From assembly GCA_016285355.1 (NCBI GenBank), contig JAEEQP010000055.1:1-24153 (forward strand): 24,153 nt of DNA, in the 5' to 3' direction. How positions within the stretch are numbered: position 1 is the first letter of the stretch; each line of letters opens with the position of its first letter. The position numbers and the translations under genes are program-made. Below the pieces are notes generated by a model, which was not told the DNA's origin, did not search any database, and saw only the letters and a list, made by a program, of their open reading frames with translations. This DNA comes from Bacteroidales bacterium. Its GTDB lineage: Bacteria; Bacteroidota; Bacteroidia; Bacteroidales; F082. Shown one piece after another: positions 8,601 to 15,702 of the stretch.

Positions 8601-8628
8601 GTAGAGACGCGATTGGTCGCGTCTCTAC
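8601..8628. repeat. Dispersed palindrome, copy B (TGTAGAGACG family)
   Basis: Perfect inverted repeat with 12-bp arms (8601-8612 and 8617-8628) and a 4-nt loop, 14 nt after the aspS stop. Same family as 1443-1472 and 17637-17681. It directly abuts the -33 box of the next gene. Confidence 0.87.
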
Positions 8629-8659
8629 TTGCATCATATAGAAATTGTTCCTATTTTTG
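8629..8659 (+). promoter_or_regulatory. Promoter of the HEPN/MNT pair
   Basis: TTG (8629-8631), 20-bp spacer, TATTTTTG (8652-8659), then 19 nt to the ATG at 8679. This supports 8679 over the upstream in-frame start at 8613, which would place the promoter inside the gene. Confidence 0.65.
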
Positions 8660-8678
8660 CACTATAAAACAACAAACC

Positions 8679-9098
8679 ATGCCTATAGACAGAGTTCCTT
8701 ATTGGATTGACCTTGCAGATTACGACATAGAGACTGCCGAAACTCTATACAACGGCGGACGATGGCTTTATGTTGCTTTCATGTGTCATCAAGCCATAGA
8801 GAAAACTTTGAAGGCTTATTGGTGTGACACATTGCATACCGACCCGCCTTTTATCCACAACTTGAATCGGCTTGTGGAGGGTACTGGGCTTGACAAGGAA
8901 ATGACCGAGGCACAATTGGATACAATAGAAACCCTTGTGCCGATGAACATTCAAGCCCGCTATCCTGAATACAAAGATCAGCTGGCTCGGATGTTGTCGA
9001 AGGAAAGATGCAGAACTATTATTGATGAAACCAAACAATTACAGCAATGGATAAAGAACAAGTTATCGAACTCGTCAGCCGATACAAGCAGATTATAA
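8679..9098 (+). CDS. HEPN domain protein (PF05168-like), putative toxin partner
   Basis: 139 residues from MPIDRVPYW. Typical HEPN pattern: helix 1 WIDLADYDIETAETLY, helix 2 YVAFMCHQAIEKTLKAYW, then PPFIHNLNRL and ARYPEY. HEPN proteins paired with MNT nucleotidyltransferases form toxin-antitoxin or stress modules in which the HEPN partner can be an RNase. Here the RX4-6H active-site motif of RNase-type HEPN proteins (and the RX4HXY of HepT) is not found, so catalytic toxicity is doubtful. Its 3' end overlaps the MNT gene by 52 bp in a different frame, implying translational coupling. The start is set by the promoter at 8629-8659. Confidence 0.85.
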   Translation: MPIDRVPYWIDLADYDIETAETLYNGGRWLYVAFMCHQAIEKTLKAYWCDTLHTDPPFIHNLNRLVEGTGLDKEMTEAQLDTIETLVPMNIQARYPEYKDQLARMLSKERCRTIIDETKQLQQWIKNKLSNSSADTSRL

Positions 9099-9346
9099 CA
9101 CCTCGTTTCGATGGGAAGTTCAAGGTGTATTTGTTTGGCTCTTACAGCAAGGATTGTGCTCGGCCAGAAAGCGACATTGATGTGGCTGTCATTGTGCCGT
9201 CTTTTGGCGATAATTGGTGGGTATGGACGAAAGGGCTTTGGCACGATGTCCGCCAAGTGAGTTCATTGATTGAGCCTGTTCTGATGGAGGAAAATAGTCA
9301 TTCCCCACTTTATGATGATGTGATGCGGACGGGAGTGTTGGTATAA
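9047..9346 (+). CDS. MNT-type nucleotidyltransferase, putative antitoxin partner
   Basis: 99 residues. The minimal nucleotidyltransferase core is clear: YLFGSYSKDCARPESDIDVAV gives GSY followed by the DxD metal pair (DID). Known MntA proteins AMPylate their HEPN partner to silence it; whether this one does is inference. The first 52 nt lie inside the 3' end of the HEPN gene. The ATG at 9047 is still the likely start, because the helix before the GSY motif is needed and the next start would delete it. Confidence 0.87.
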   Translation: MDKEQVIELVSRYKQIITPRFDGKFKVYLFGSYSKDCARPESDIDVAVIVPSFGDNWWVWTKGLWHDVRQVSSLIEPVLMEENSHSPLYDDVMRTGVLV

Positions 9347-9369
9347 GATGTATTATGTATTAATCAACG

Positions 9370-9624
9370 ATGTCAGATATGGAATCAAACATTATAAACT
9401 TTATCAAAGAGCATTTTGGTTGTTATAGAATAGATGGGAATAGTCGAGTCTTGAGTAGTCTAGGTACCATGAGTATTGTATCTTTTGAAGAATTACATAC
9501 GCTTTATGATAATGCAGAAGAATACTTTACAATCAAACCAACTGAAGATGGAAAAGGAGTTGTACTTATTTTACACGATAATGTAAAGAAATTCGTTGAA
9601 AAAGAACTTGGGTTAGAGTTATAG
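9370..9624 (+). CDS. Hypothetical protein, 84 aa, AT-rich
   Basis: Not recognised. Starts MSDMESNIINFIKEHF, ends KKFVEKELGLEL. It is acidic, with a predicted alpha/beta pattern (FTIKPTEDGKGVVLILHD looks like a beta hairpin) and a C-terminal helix. No signal peptide or membrane segment. It starts 23 nt after the MNT stop with no visible promoter, so it may be co-transcribed. Much lower GC than aspS or pfkA, like the next gene. Confidence 0.6.
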   Translation: MSDMESNIINFIKEHFGCYRIDGNSRVLSSLGTMSIVSFEELHTLYDNAEEYFTIKPTEDGKGVVLILHDNVKKFVEKELGLEL

Positions 9625-9675
9625 TAGAGTTTTAGGATGCGACACAAATAATATAATCTGCAATTTCTATCATAA

Positions 9676-10239
9676 ATGAGCATGAGAGTTTCACAATTAT
9701 TAAAACAATTAAATATAGGGCTTCCTACTTTAAATGAAGAAATGGCTTGTTTACAATTACCCTCATTTGAAATAAATTCAAAATTATCAGATGAAGACAG
9801 CAAATTTCTAATTGACTACTTTAATTCGGAGGAAATGCAAGCTATAAACTCGGCAAAGTTGGAAATATTAAGATGTAGGAGACGCCTAAATCAATTCTTT
9901 TTGGGTGACAAGAAACCCATTGAACAATTAGGTATGATGGAAAAAAGTCTATATTTTAAGTGGATTATTAATTTCGGTGAAAACTATGTTTCATTTAGGA
10001 ATAGATTTCCCTTCGTTTCATCATATGGTTATTCAGAAGAAACCTTTGTAAAACTTTATGATTGGTATTTTTCATGGGTTGGAAAAAATGAACAAGAAAG
10101 AGTCGCAATTGAAACTGAAGCCAAAAAGAAAAGAGATAAAGCGCAGACATTTTCAATCATTAAAGAGAGTCCTGATGAAGAATCAATGATTATGAACGCT
10201 CTTGAAGATGGTTATGGTGATGTTTTTGGTTTTGGATAG
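9676..10239 (+). CDS. Hypothetical protein with IF-2 N-terminal-like head, AT-rich
   Basis: 187 residues. The first ~55 residues (RVSQLLKQLNIGLPTLNEEM, later KLSDEDSKFLIDYF) resemble the small helical N-terminal module of Bacteroidota translation initiation factor IF-2 (R..k...eLNvg..t..e.L, then k.tdeq...l...F). The rest contains aromatic-rich helices (YFKWIINFGENYVSFRNRFPF; KLYDWYFSWVG), a charged helix (ERVAIETEAKKKRDK) and an acidic tail ending DVFGFG. It is not IF-2: there is no GTPase domain. An alternative start is the ATG at 9682. It lies 51 nt after the preceding orphan and shares its low GC. Function unknown; the module assignment is from memory of the family pattern. Confidence 0.65.
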   Translation: MSMRVSQLLKQLNIGLPTLNEEMACLQLPSFEINSKLSDEDSKFLIDYFNSEEMQAINSAKLEILRCRRRLNQFFLGDKKPIEQLGMMEKSLYFKWIINFGENYVSFRNRFPFVSSYGYSEETFVKLYDWYFSWVGKNEQERVAIETEAKKKRDKAQTFSIIKESPDEESMIMNALEDGYGDVFGFG

Positions 10240-10321
10240 TATACATAGTCTACCCAATTTGAGTCAAAATACTATTTTAAAAATTGAACAATAACAAATC
10301 TAACAACAATACATTAACATC

Positions 10322-10777
10322 ATGAAAATCAACCTAAAAACTTACCTCATCATTCTGCTGGGAGCACTCATTTTAAGCTCCTGTTCAACTGACAAAACCA
10401 TGATTGCCAAAGGCGTAAACCTCAATAAGTATGCGTATGCTTCTATCGTGAAGGGCCAAACGATCCATGGCACAGAGACCGACATCGAAATCGAGCCGGG
10501 TATCTATGATGCCATTGAATCCACGCGCCTGGAAATGGTAGGCGAACGTCGCATAAACGACCTCACAAGCGCACAAAAGGAGAAACTTGTCCTGGTGAAA
10601 TATTCGGCCACCTCTACCGAAAAAGCGTCGGTTTTAAGTGTTAGTTTCGAGGACTACATGAATGGCAAAACCATAGCTTCGTGTCGCGCCTCAAACCGTA
10701 GCGCATGGACTCGCCAAAAGGATGTGGATAGAGCTATTGGAAAAATAGCCCAGCGTATCAGAAGCATTTGGAAATGA
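10322..10777 (+). CDS. Small lipoprotein of unknown function
   Basis: 151 residues. Signal peptide MKINLKTYLIILLGALILSS with lipobox LSSC, so lipid-anchored at Cys21. The mature part begins STDKTMIAKGVNLNKYAY and continues with beta strands (KLVLVKYSATS; ASVLSVSFEDY). The pattern 'V.SFEDY.NGK.IASCRA' is reminiscent of envelope lipoproteins that form oligomers, but I do not recognise the family. Base composition returns toward that of the housekeeping genes. Upstream AT-rich gap 10240-10321 has no exact TAnnTTTG box. Confidence 0.78.
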   Translation: MKINLKTYLIILLGALILSSCSTDKTMIAKGVNLNKYAYASIVKGQTIHGTETDIEIEPGIYDAIESTRLEMVGERRINDLTSAQKEKLVLVKYSATSTEKASVLSVSFEDYMNGKTIASCRASNRSAWTRQKDVDRAIGKIAQRIRSIWK

Positions 10778-10833
10778 TATATTGAAATCTGAAATACGAA
10801 AAATATAGATAATCTTGAAATAACAACTTGAAT

Positions 10834-11928
10834 ATGAAAAGAGTATTAGTATTAACCGGTGGCGGCGATTGCCCAGGCCTGAACGCCGTCATTCGCGCCA
10901 TCGTCAAGAGAGCCTCCCAAGAGAAGGAATGGGAAGTACTCGGCAGCATTCAAGCCTATAACGGCATCCTTTGGGAGCCTACCGAGGTCGTCAGGCTGAC
11001 ACCAGAGTCGGTGCGCGGCATCCACTTCCGTGGAGGCACCATCATCGAAACCACCAACAAGGGCGGTCCGTTCAACTGGCCTGTGAAGAACGTCGACGGC
11101 ACCTGGACCACCGTTGACCGTAGCGATGAGATGCTCCGCAAATTGCAATACATGGGTATCGATGCGGTCATCAGCATCGGTGGCGACGGCTCGCAGCGCA
11201 TCTCGCAGAAACTCTATGAGAAGGGCCTGAACATCGTTGGCGTGCCCAAGACTATCGACAACGACCTCTCCTCGACAGAGTGCACCTTCGGTTTCCAAAC
11301 CGCAGTGCAGATTGCCACTGAGGCTGTCGACAAACTCGTCACTACGGCGGCTTCACACAACCGCGTCTTCGTTCTTGAAGTCATGGGTCGCGATGCGGGT
11401 TGGATTGCCTTGCATTCCGCCATCGCGGGTGGGGCAGAGGTGTGCTTGTTGCCTGAGTTCCCATACGACATCAACATCGTGAAGGAACGTTTGGAACGCC
11501 GTTTCAATCACGACCGTGGCTTCGCTGTGGTGGTGGCCTCGGAAGGTGCGCGTCCTAAGGACGGCCAGCAGGTGTATGAAATCAGCACTGAGGTCGGCTA
11601 TGAAAACAAGAAATTGGGTGGCATAGGTCGGCGTTTCATCGAAGAGATGAAGGCGGCGGGCTTCACTCACGACATGCGCGAGACCACTCTCGGTCATTTG
11701 CAGCGCGGTGGCGTGCCGATTGCTTACGACCGTGTTTTGTCAGCTGAATTTGGCGTGAAGGCCTTCGAGATGGTACTTAACGGACAGTTCGGTCAGATGG
11801 TGGCTTACCATCACCCCGATGTGGTGGCTGTCTCGCTGAAAGAAGCTGTTTCCAAGCCCAACCTCGTCACCTTCGATAGCGACTTGGTACGCACGGCCCA
11901 AGGCTTGAACATCTCGTTGGGAATCTGA
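10834..11928 (+). CDS. pfkA: 6-phosphofructokinase (ATP-type with Gly104/Lys124 signature)
   Basis: 364 residues from the ATG at 10834 (MKRVLVLTGGGDCPGLNAV); a TTG two codons upstream is less likely. It phosphorylates fructose 6-phosphate to the 1,6-bisphosphate in glycolysis. Motifs: GGGDCPGLN (9-17), GGDGS (116-120), PKTIDND (138-144, catalytic Asp142), MGRDAGW (184-190). Gly119 aligns with E. coli Gly104, which in the family favours ATP over pyrophosphate, while Lys139 aligns with position 124, Gly in E. coli and Lys in PPi enzymes. The mixed Gly/Lys pair is typical of the group III PFK subfamily, some of whose members use ATP. Phosphoryl donor therefore likely ATP but not certain. The RNase HI gene follows after 19 nt. 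Confidence 0.94.
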   Translation: MKRVLVLTGGGDCPGLNAVIRAIVKRASQEKEWEVLGSIQAYNGILWEPTEVVRLTPESVRGIHFRGGTIIETTNKGGPFNWPVKNVDGTWTTVDRSDEMLRKLQYMGIDAVISIGGDGSQRISQKLYEKGLNIVGVPKTIDNDLSSTECTFGFQTAVQIATEAVDKLVTTAASHNRVFVLEVMGRDAGWIALHSAIAGGAEVCLLPEFPYDINIVKERLERRFNHDRGFAVVVASEGARPKDGQQVYEISTEVGYENKKLGGIGRRFIEEMKAAGFTHDMRETTLGHLQRGGVPIAYDRVLSAEFGVKAFEMVLNGQFGQMVAYHHPDVVAVSLKEAVSKPNLVTFDSDLVRTAQGLNISLGI

Positions 11929-11947
11929 GGACTTTGCGACTGCGTCC

Positions 11948-12589
11948 ATGGCGAAAAACAAGTTTTATGTAGTGTGGAACGGTCGTACCCCAGGCGTTTA
12001 CGACCGATGGGAGGCATGTCAAAAGGAGATTGAGGGCTTCAAGGGAGCCAAATACAAAGGCTTTCCCGACCGTCTGAGTGCCGAAACTGCTTTCAAGGAA
12101 GGTCCTAACAACTACTGGGGTAAGGATGTGGCTCCCATAGTCGATTTTTCGGCTGCCAAAGAGCAACCTGTCAGTCCGTGCATTGCCGTGGACGCAGCTT
12201 GTTCAGGCAACCCTGGGAAGATGGAGTATCAAGGCGTTTTCGTGGACTTTAGCACCCAACCTGCGACAAGGAAAGATTTGTTCAAAAGTCAGGTTTTTCC
12301 CAATGCCACCAACAACATTGGGGAGTTTTTGGCCCTTGTTCATGCCCTTGCCTTGCAGAAGAACAATGGCTGGCATTGTCCCATTTACAGCGACTCGGTG
12401 AATGCACAGCTGTGGATTCGACAGAAGAAATGCAAGACCAAACTGCAGCCCAACGACAAAAACGCTTATCTTTTCGAACTTGTTGCTCGTGCCGAAAAAT
12501 GGCTGAACGAAAACACCATAGAGGTTCCCATCCTGAAGTGGAAGACAGAAATTTGGGGTGAAATCCCCGCCGATTTTGGTAGGAAATAA
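11948..12589 (+). CDS. rnhA: Ribonuclease HI with N-terminal viroplasmin (hybrid-binding) domain
   Basis: 213 residues. The N-terminal ~45 residues (KFYVVWNGRTPGVYDRWEAC...YKGFPDRLSAETAF) form the caulimovirus viroplasmin/RNase H1 hybrid-binding domain. The catalytic domain has Asp82 (IAVDAACSGNPGK), Glu126 (NNIGEFLAL), Asp149 (IYSDSVNA) and the final Asp209 (GEIPADFGRK), so all four metal-binding acids are present. It degrades RNA in RNA-DNA hybrids during replication and R-loop removal. Nineteen bases after pfkA with no promoter between, so probably co-transcribed. Confidence 0.93.
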   Translation: MAKNKFYVVWNGRTPGVYDRWEACQKEIEGFKGAKYKGFPDRLSAETAFKEGPNNYWGKDVAPIVDFSAAKEQPVSPCIAVDAACSGNPGKMEYQGVFVDFSTQPATRKDLFKSQVFPNATNNIGEFLALVHALALQKNNGWHCPIYSDSVNAQLWIRQKKCKTKLQPNDKNAYLFELVARAEKWLNENTIEVPILKWKTEIWGEIPADFGRK

Positions 12590-12627
12590 AATAAGTGTTA
12601 CTTTTACCGCCCAAAACAAGATAGCAG

Positions 12628-13368
12628 ATGTTCAAATACGACTCGTTTTATTTCCAATGTCCCCATTGCCAAGCTTGGCTCGAAGGCCGCAACCTGAAGG
12701 CTGAGATGGTCAATCAGTCTATCTTGTATTCCGATGGTAAGGTGTTGAACGACAACTATATCACGACACCACAGAAGATGATTTTATGTCCTTCGTGTGG
12801 CCATGTTTTCTGGATTGAAAAGCCAGTGGAGCCGTTGATTACCTTCGAAAAGCCAGATGCTGATGTGTATTCATGGAATACATGGCGCTTCTTCGGCATC
12901 AGTTTTTCCGACAATAAAGGCAAATTGGCTTTGATTAATCATTACAAGACTTTTCTGAAGAAAAGCCATTATGAGCCGAAAAACGAAATCTACTTGCGTC
13001 GTTTTCTTTGGTGGGCCTACAACGACTTGCACCGCAACCTTCACTATGTGCGATGGAGGTATTTCCTCAATGGTTTCATGAGTTTTGGGGTGTGGCATTG
13101 CAACCGTAGGCTCCTTTTGGAAGGCGAGAAGTTGTTTCTCAGGAACCTCAAGGATTTCAACGACAATTTGAAACGCCTTCTTGCCTTACTTGAAAAACAT
13201 CCTGAAGAACAGATTGATTTGGAAGTGCCGGAAATTTACCGCGAGTTACGCCAATTTGATAAGGCGAAGGAACTTTTGGATAAGGTAGGCAGCCGCACAC
13301 ACTTCACCAATGAGCTGCTACGCCATTCCAAGTGGAAAGACTCGCGGGTGTTTATGGTTTCGGGATAA
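12628..13368 (+). CDS. Hypothetical zinc-ribbon protein
   Basis: 246 residues. Two CxxC knuckles, CPHC (11-14) and CPSCGH (54-59), 39 residues apart, form a probable zinc ribbon at the N-terminus. The rest is helical, basic and aromatic-rich (LRRFLWWAYNDLHRNLHYVRWRYFL) and ends in TPR-like helices (IYRELRQFDKAKELLDKVG). No signal peptide, so cytoplasmic. Not recognised as a named family. It follows rnhA by 38 nt and precedes a strong terminator, so it may end the pfkA-rnhA transcript. Confidence 0.75.
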   Translation: MFKYDSFYFQCPHCQAWLEGRNLKAEMVNQSILYSDGKVLNDNYITTPQKMILCPSCGHVFWIEKPVEPLITFEKPDADVYSWNTWRFFGISFSDNKGKLALINHYKTFLKKSHYEPKNEIYLRRFLWWAYNDLHRNLHYVRWRYFLNGFMSFGVWHCNRRLLLEGEKLFLRNLKDFNDNLKRLLALLEKHPEEQIDLEVPEIYRELRQFDKAKELLDKVGSRTHFTNELLRHSKWKDSRVFMVSG

Positions 13369-13409
13369 CAAAAAAACGAGGGGATTTTTTACCGCCCTCG
13401 TTTTTTTGT
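13368..13409. terminator. Bidirectional intrinsic terminator
   Basis: Perfect 15-bp arms (13368-13382 and 13395-13409) with a 12-nt loop. The GC part is CGAGGG/CCCTCG, flanked by seven A on the left and seven T on the right, so it can terminate both the plus-strand zinc-ribbon gene (its stop codon touches the left arm) and the minus-strand lipoprotein gene that ends at 13430. Confidence 0.92.
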
Positions 13410-13429
13410 TTTGCTTTGGTTCCAATATA

Positions 13430-13873
13430 TTATTCATGTCCACCACCAGCACCACCAGCATGAAAACTATGCCAATAGTAACCGCTAAGTGGAGCATAAG
13501 TAATTACATGTCTATGTCTACGAACAAATTTGTATTGACATTCACCTACTTGATTTGGAGAATAACAATTCTCATTTGCTTCAAACCAATGTATATGGGA
13601 GTGTTCTGGACAATAATGACACTTGTTAACATACGGCGGGTCATCAGGGCAGGCAGGGATGTGGAAACCACAGTAAGTACACTCTATATAACTATCTCTA
13701 TCCTCTTCATCTTGAATTTCCTCAGAAGTAATAAACTCATAAGTAATAAAGTCATCGACAGAAGGAACCCATTCTTCATCATTTGCATTTGTTGTCTTTT
13801 TGCAAGAATTAAGACTCCACGCTGAAGTAATCAGCATGCCTGCCACCAAAAAAGATAATATCAATTTTTTCAT
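13430..13873 (-). CDS. Cys/His-rich lipoprotein of unknown function
   Basis: 147 residues. Signal peptide MKKLILSFLVAGMLITSAWS with lipobox LNSC (Cys24). The mature protein begins with an acidic linker (DEEWVPSVDDF...SEEIQDEEDRD), then a compact Cys/His-rich block (ECTYCGFHIPACPDD; KCHYCPEHSHIHW; ENCYSPNQVGECQY) and a His/Gly-rich end (HSFHAGGAGGGHE). The two CxxC pairs with neighbouring His suggest a small metal-binding fold on the cell surface or in the periplasm; this is inference. Own promoter; shares the terminator at 13368-13409. The plus-strand open frame here is its shadow. Confidence 0.78.
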   Translation of the reverse strand: MKKLILSFLVAGMLITSAWSLNSCKKTTNANDEEWVPSVDDFITYEFITSEEIQDEEDRDSYIECTYCGFHIPACPDDPPYVNKCHYCPEHSHIHWFEANENCYSPNQVGECQYKFVRRHRHVITYAPLSGYYWHSFHAGGAGGGHE

Positions 13874-13927
13874 AGTTGTGTTATTTTATTGTTCGATATC
13901 CAGTTGTTTATTCACAAATTCACGCTG

Positions 13928-13957
13928 CAAAAATAAGGATATTTTTCTTGTCAACAA
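13928..13957 (-). promoter_or_regulatory. Promoter of the Cys/His-rich lipoprotein gene
   Basis: On the minus strand TTG (13957-13955), 19-bp spacer, TATTTTTG (13935-13928), giving a leader of about 50 nt before the ATG at 13873. Confidence 0.6.
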
Positions 13958-13976
13958 CATTTTTTTTACTTTTTCT

Positions 13977-14744
13977 TTAATAGCGGTACTTTTTTCCAAG
14001 GAGATTGAATTGCAGGCAAAGTCCTGCATTAACATGTTTGAAGTTCTGCACGCTGGCTTGAAGTCTTAAATGTTGCCAAAGTAACATGTCCATACCCATC
14101 AGGAACTCGTTGCCCGTATATTCAGCAATGAGCCTTGCCTGGGGAAAGAATGCCGGCCTAAAAGTGATGCCGCCGACTATTCCGTTCCATTTGGAGTTGT
14201 ATTCACGGAGATAATGTCGGTAAGACAGAGTTACACCCAACTCGTTGCCGGAGAAGTTGAAATGTTTTGTTGCAGCAACATATAAATTCATAAAATATAG
14301 CTGATCTTCTATAGTATAAGCATATTTTACGGTGGTTCCAAAGTCGTCGCAACCGATAGCCACCGCTGGACAATATTTTCTTTCTTTCAGAGGTTGGATC
14401 TTCACCGATGCAGAACGGTCTTTGCTCCATTTGAGGATATTACCTTGTGCATCTTTTTCCCTTATTCGCTCAGTGCAGACATAACTCAATTCCAACCAGC
14501 TGAATGGTGCCAAGGCAATGTAATAGTCGAAAGTGTGGTATTTTTCTCCAAGATAGAGAAACCCTTGGTCGGGCATCATGTATTTGTTGAGGAAATGGAT
14601 TCCGACAAAGGCATCGCCCTCATGGTGCATTTCGCCTGATGGGACATGTATCAGCCCCGAAGTGCCGGTATATTGTTGGGCATTGCTCCAAAGAGGGTAC
14701 AACCCTAGTGCAATAAATGCAATAAGAATACTAAGCTTTTTCAT
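13977..14744 (-). CDS. YjbH N-terminal-half-like outer-membrane protein
   Basis: 255 residues. Signal peptide MKKLSILIAFIALGLYPLWSNA, then QQYTGTSGLIHVPSGEMHHEG, the start signature of YjbH/DUF940 proteins (G..GLI..P...m..dG). The rest is alternating beta strands ending in an aromatic-rich strand (CLQFNLLGKKYRY), as expected for an outer-membrane barrel. In enterobacteria YjbH is the porin-like part of an exopolysaccharide system. Here the protein is about one third of YjbH length and is the second gene of an operon, 7 nt after the gene for a protein resembling the other half of YjbH. No polysaccharide synthesis gene is visible nearby. Confidence 0.78.
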   Translation of the reverse strand: MKKLSILIAFIALGLYPLWSNAQQYTGTSGLIHVPSGEMHHEGDAFVGIHFLNKYMMPDQGFLYLGEKYHTFDYYIALAPFSWLELSYVCTERIREKDAQGNILKWSKDRSASVKIQPLKERKYCPAVAIGCDDFGTTVKYAYTIEDQLYFMNLYVAATKHFNFSGNELGVTLSYRHYLREYNSKWNGIVGGITFRPAFFPQARLIAEYTGNEFLMGMDMLLWQHLRLQASVQNFKHVNAGLCLQFNLLGKKYRY

Positions 14745-14751
14745 AGTTGTT

Positions 14752-15666
14752 TTATCCCTTCTTTTTTCTCAGATCTTTGATAATGAAATCGGGTTTCATG
14801 GTATGGCTCCCCCATTGTAAGAAGTCTCGGCTGAACCAGCCATCACGCTCGTTTTGTTCGGGGTCAGTGCGGTACATCCTATTGTTATATTGATGATTCG
14901 ATATTTCGTAGGAAAGACGGAAATTGGAAGCAGGACGAATGTTCACAACTTTATGTTTGCGGTGATAGGGTGGGAGCATGATGACGCACCTGAAGCCGCC
15001 GTCGAAACCGTTCACATTATTCCATCTGCCAAAAATTGAAACCGTCGTGTGATTGAAATGTCGCATGGCTTCTATCTCACAACCTGTATCACCATACAAA
15101 TATTTTCCTATAATACCACGAAATTGGGTATTCCATCGTGGTAGATAAAAGTCACCCCCAATAGTTCCTACAAAACGGTTCGGCGCAACAATTTCCCAAT
15201 AAGGCGATACAAAAACAGATCCGATATATCCTGCTTGGCCTTCAAAAGCGAACCAATCGCACAAGGGCAGAAACGCTTTCAAATCCAAACCATAGCGATT
15301 GTGGCTGAAAACACCTGCCGTGGTCTTAAGATACAAATTCTTGATTTTAAACTCCTTGCTAACATTAAGTGCGTTCACTTGGAAAAAACTATATTCGATG
15401 CCGTATTGGTTCACAATTGGAATCAAGACCTGACCCGAAAGTTGCCAATGATTGCCCATATCCCACTTGAAACCAGGACTGAGGCGAATCAGAAATTCAT
15501 ATTGGGTGTTGTAATTAATGTCCCTGAAATTGAAGTCCACACCCGAAAAGAAATCCACACCAGGCGAGACGTTTTGCCCCTTGGCTTTGGGTTGGCCTAT
15601 CCATAAAGAAAAGGCAAGAAGCAAAACCGATATGCGGAGAAAGGATGAAAAATGCCTTTGAAACAT
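14752..15666 (-). CDS. YjbH C-terminal-half-like outer-membrane protein
   Basis: 304 residues. N-terminal signal (ISVLLLAFSLWIGQPKAKG), then beta strands. The segment FRGIIGKYLYGDTGCEIEAMRHF, followed by FGRWNNVNGFDGG, resembles the C-terminal half of YjbH (G.YLAgD.G...e..R.F.nG). It is followed by a basic stretch (PPYHRKHKVVNIRP) and a charged tail (IIKDLRKKKG) not expected at a barrel's last strand. First gene of the two-gene operon; promoter at 15703-15732. The similarity is recognised by pattern only. Confidence 0.68.
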   Translation of the reverse strand: MFQRHFSSFLRISVLLLAFSLWIGQPKAKGQNVSPGVDFFSGVDFNFRDINYNTQYEFLIRLSPGFKWDMGNHWQLSGQVLIPIVNQYGIEYSFFQVNALNVSKEFKIKNLYLKTTAGVFSHNRYGLDLKAFLPLCDWFAFEGQAGYIGSVFVSPYWEIVAPNRFVGTIGGDFYLPRWNTQFRGIIGKYLYGDTGCEIEAMRHFNHTTVSIFGRWNNVNGFDGGFRCVIMLPPYHRKHKVVNIRPASNFRLSYEISNHQYNNRMYRTDPEQNERDGWFSRDFLQWGSHTMKPDFIIKDLRKKKG

Positions 15667-15702
15667 TGTTGCAATTAATTAAGGTATGTTTGTTTTGGGC
15701 TG

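Noticed and set aside
8613..8678. N-terminal extension of the HEPN protein from 8613
   Set aside because: It would start inside palindrome copy B and include the promoter; the family N-terminus matches the ATG at 8679.
13310..13825. 171-codon plus-strand frame after the zinc-ribbon gene
   Set aside because: It crosses the strong terminator and is antisense to a lipoprotein gene with a clear signal peptide, lipobox and promoter.
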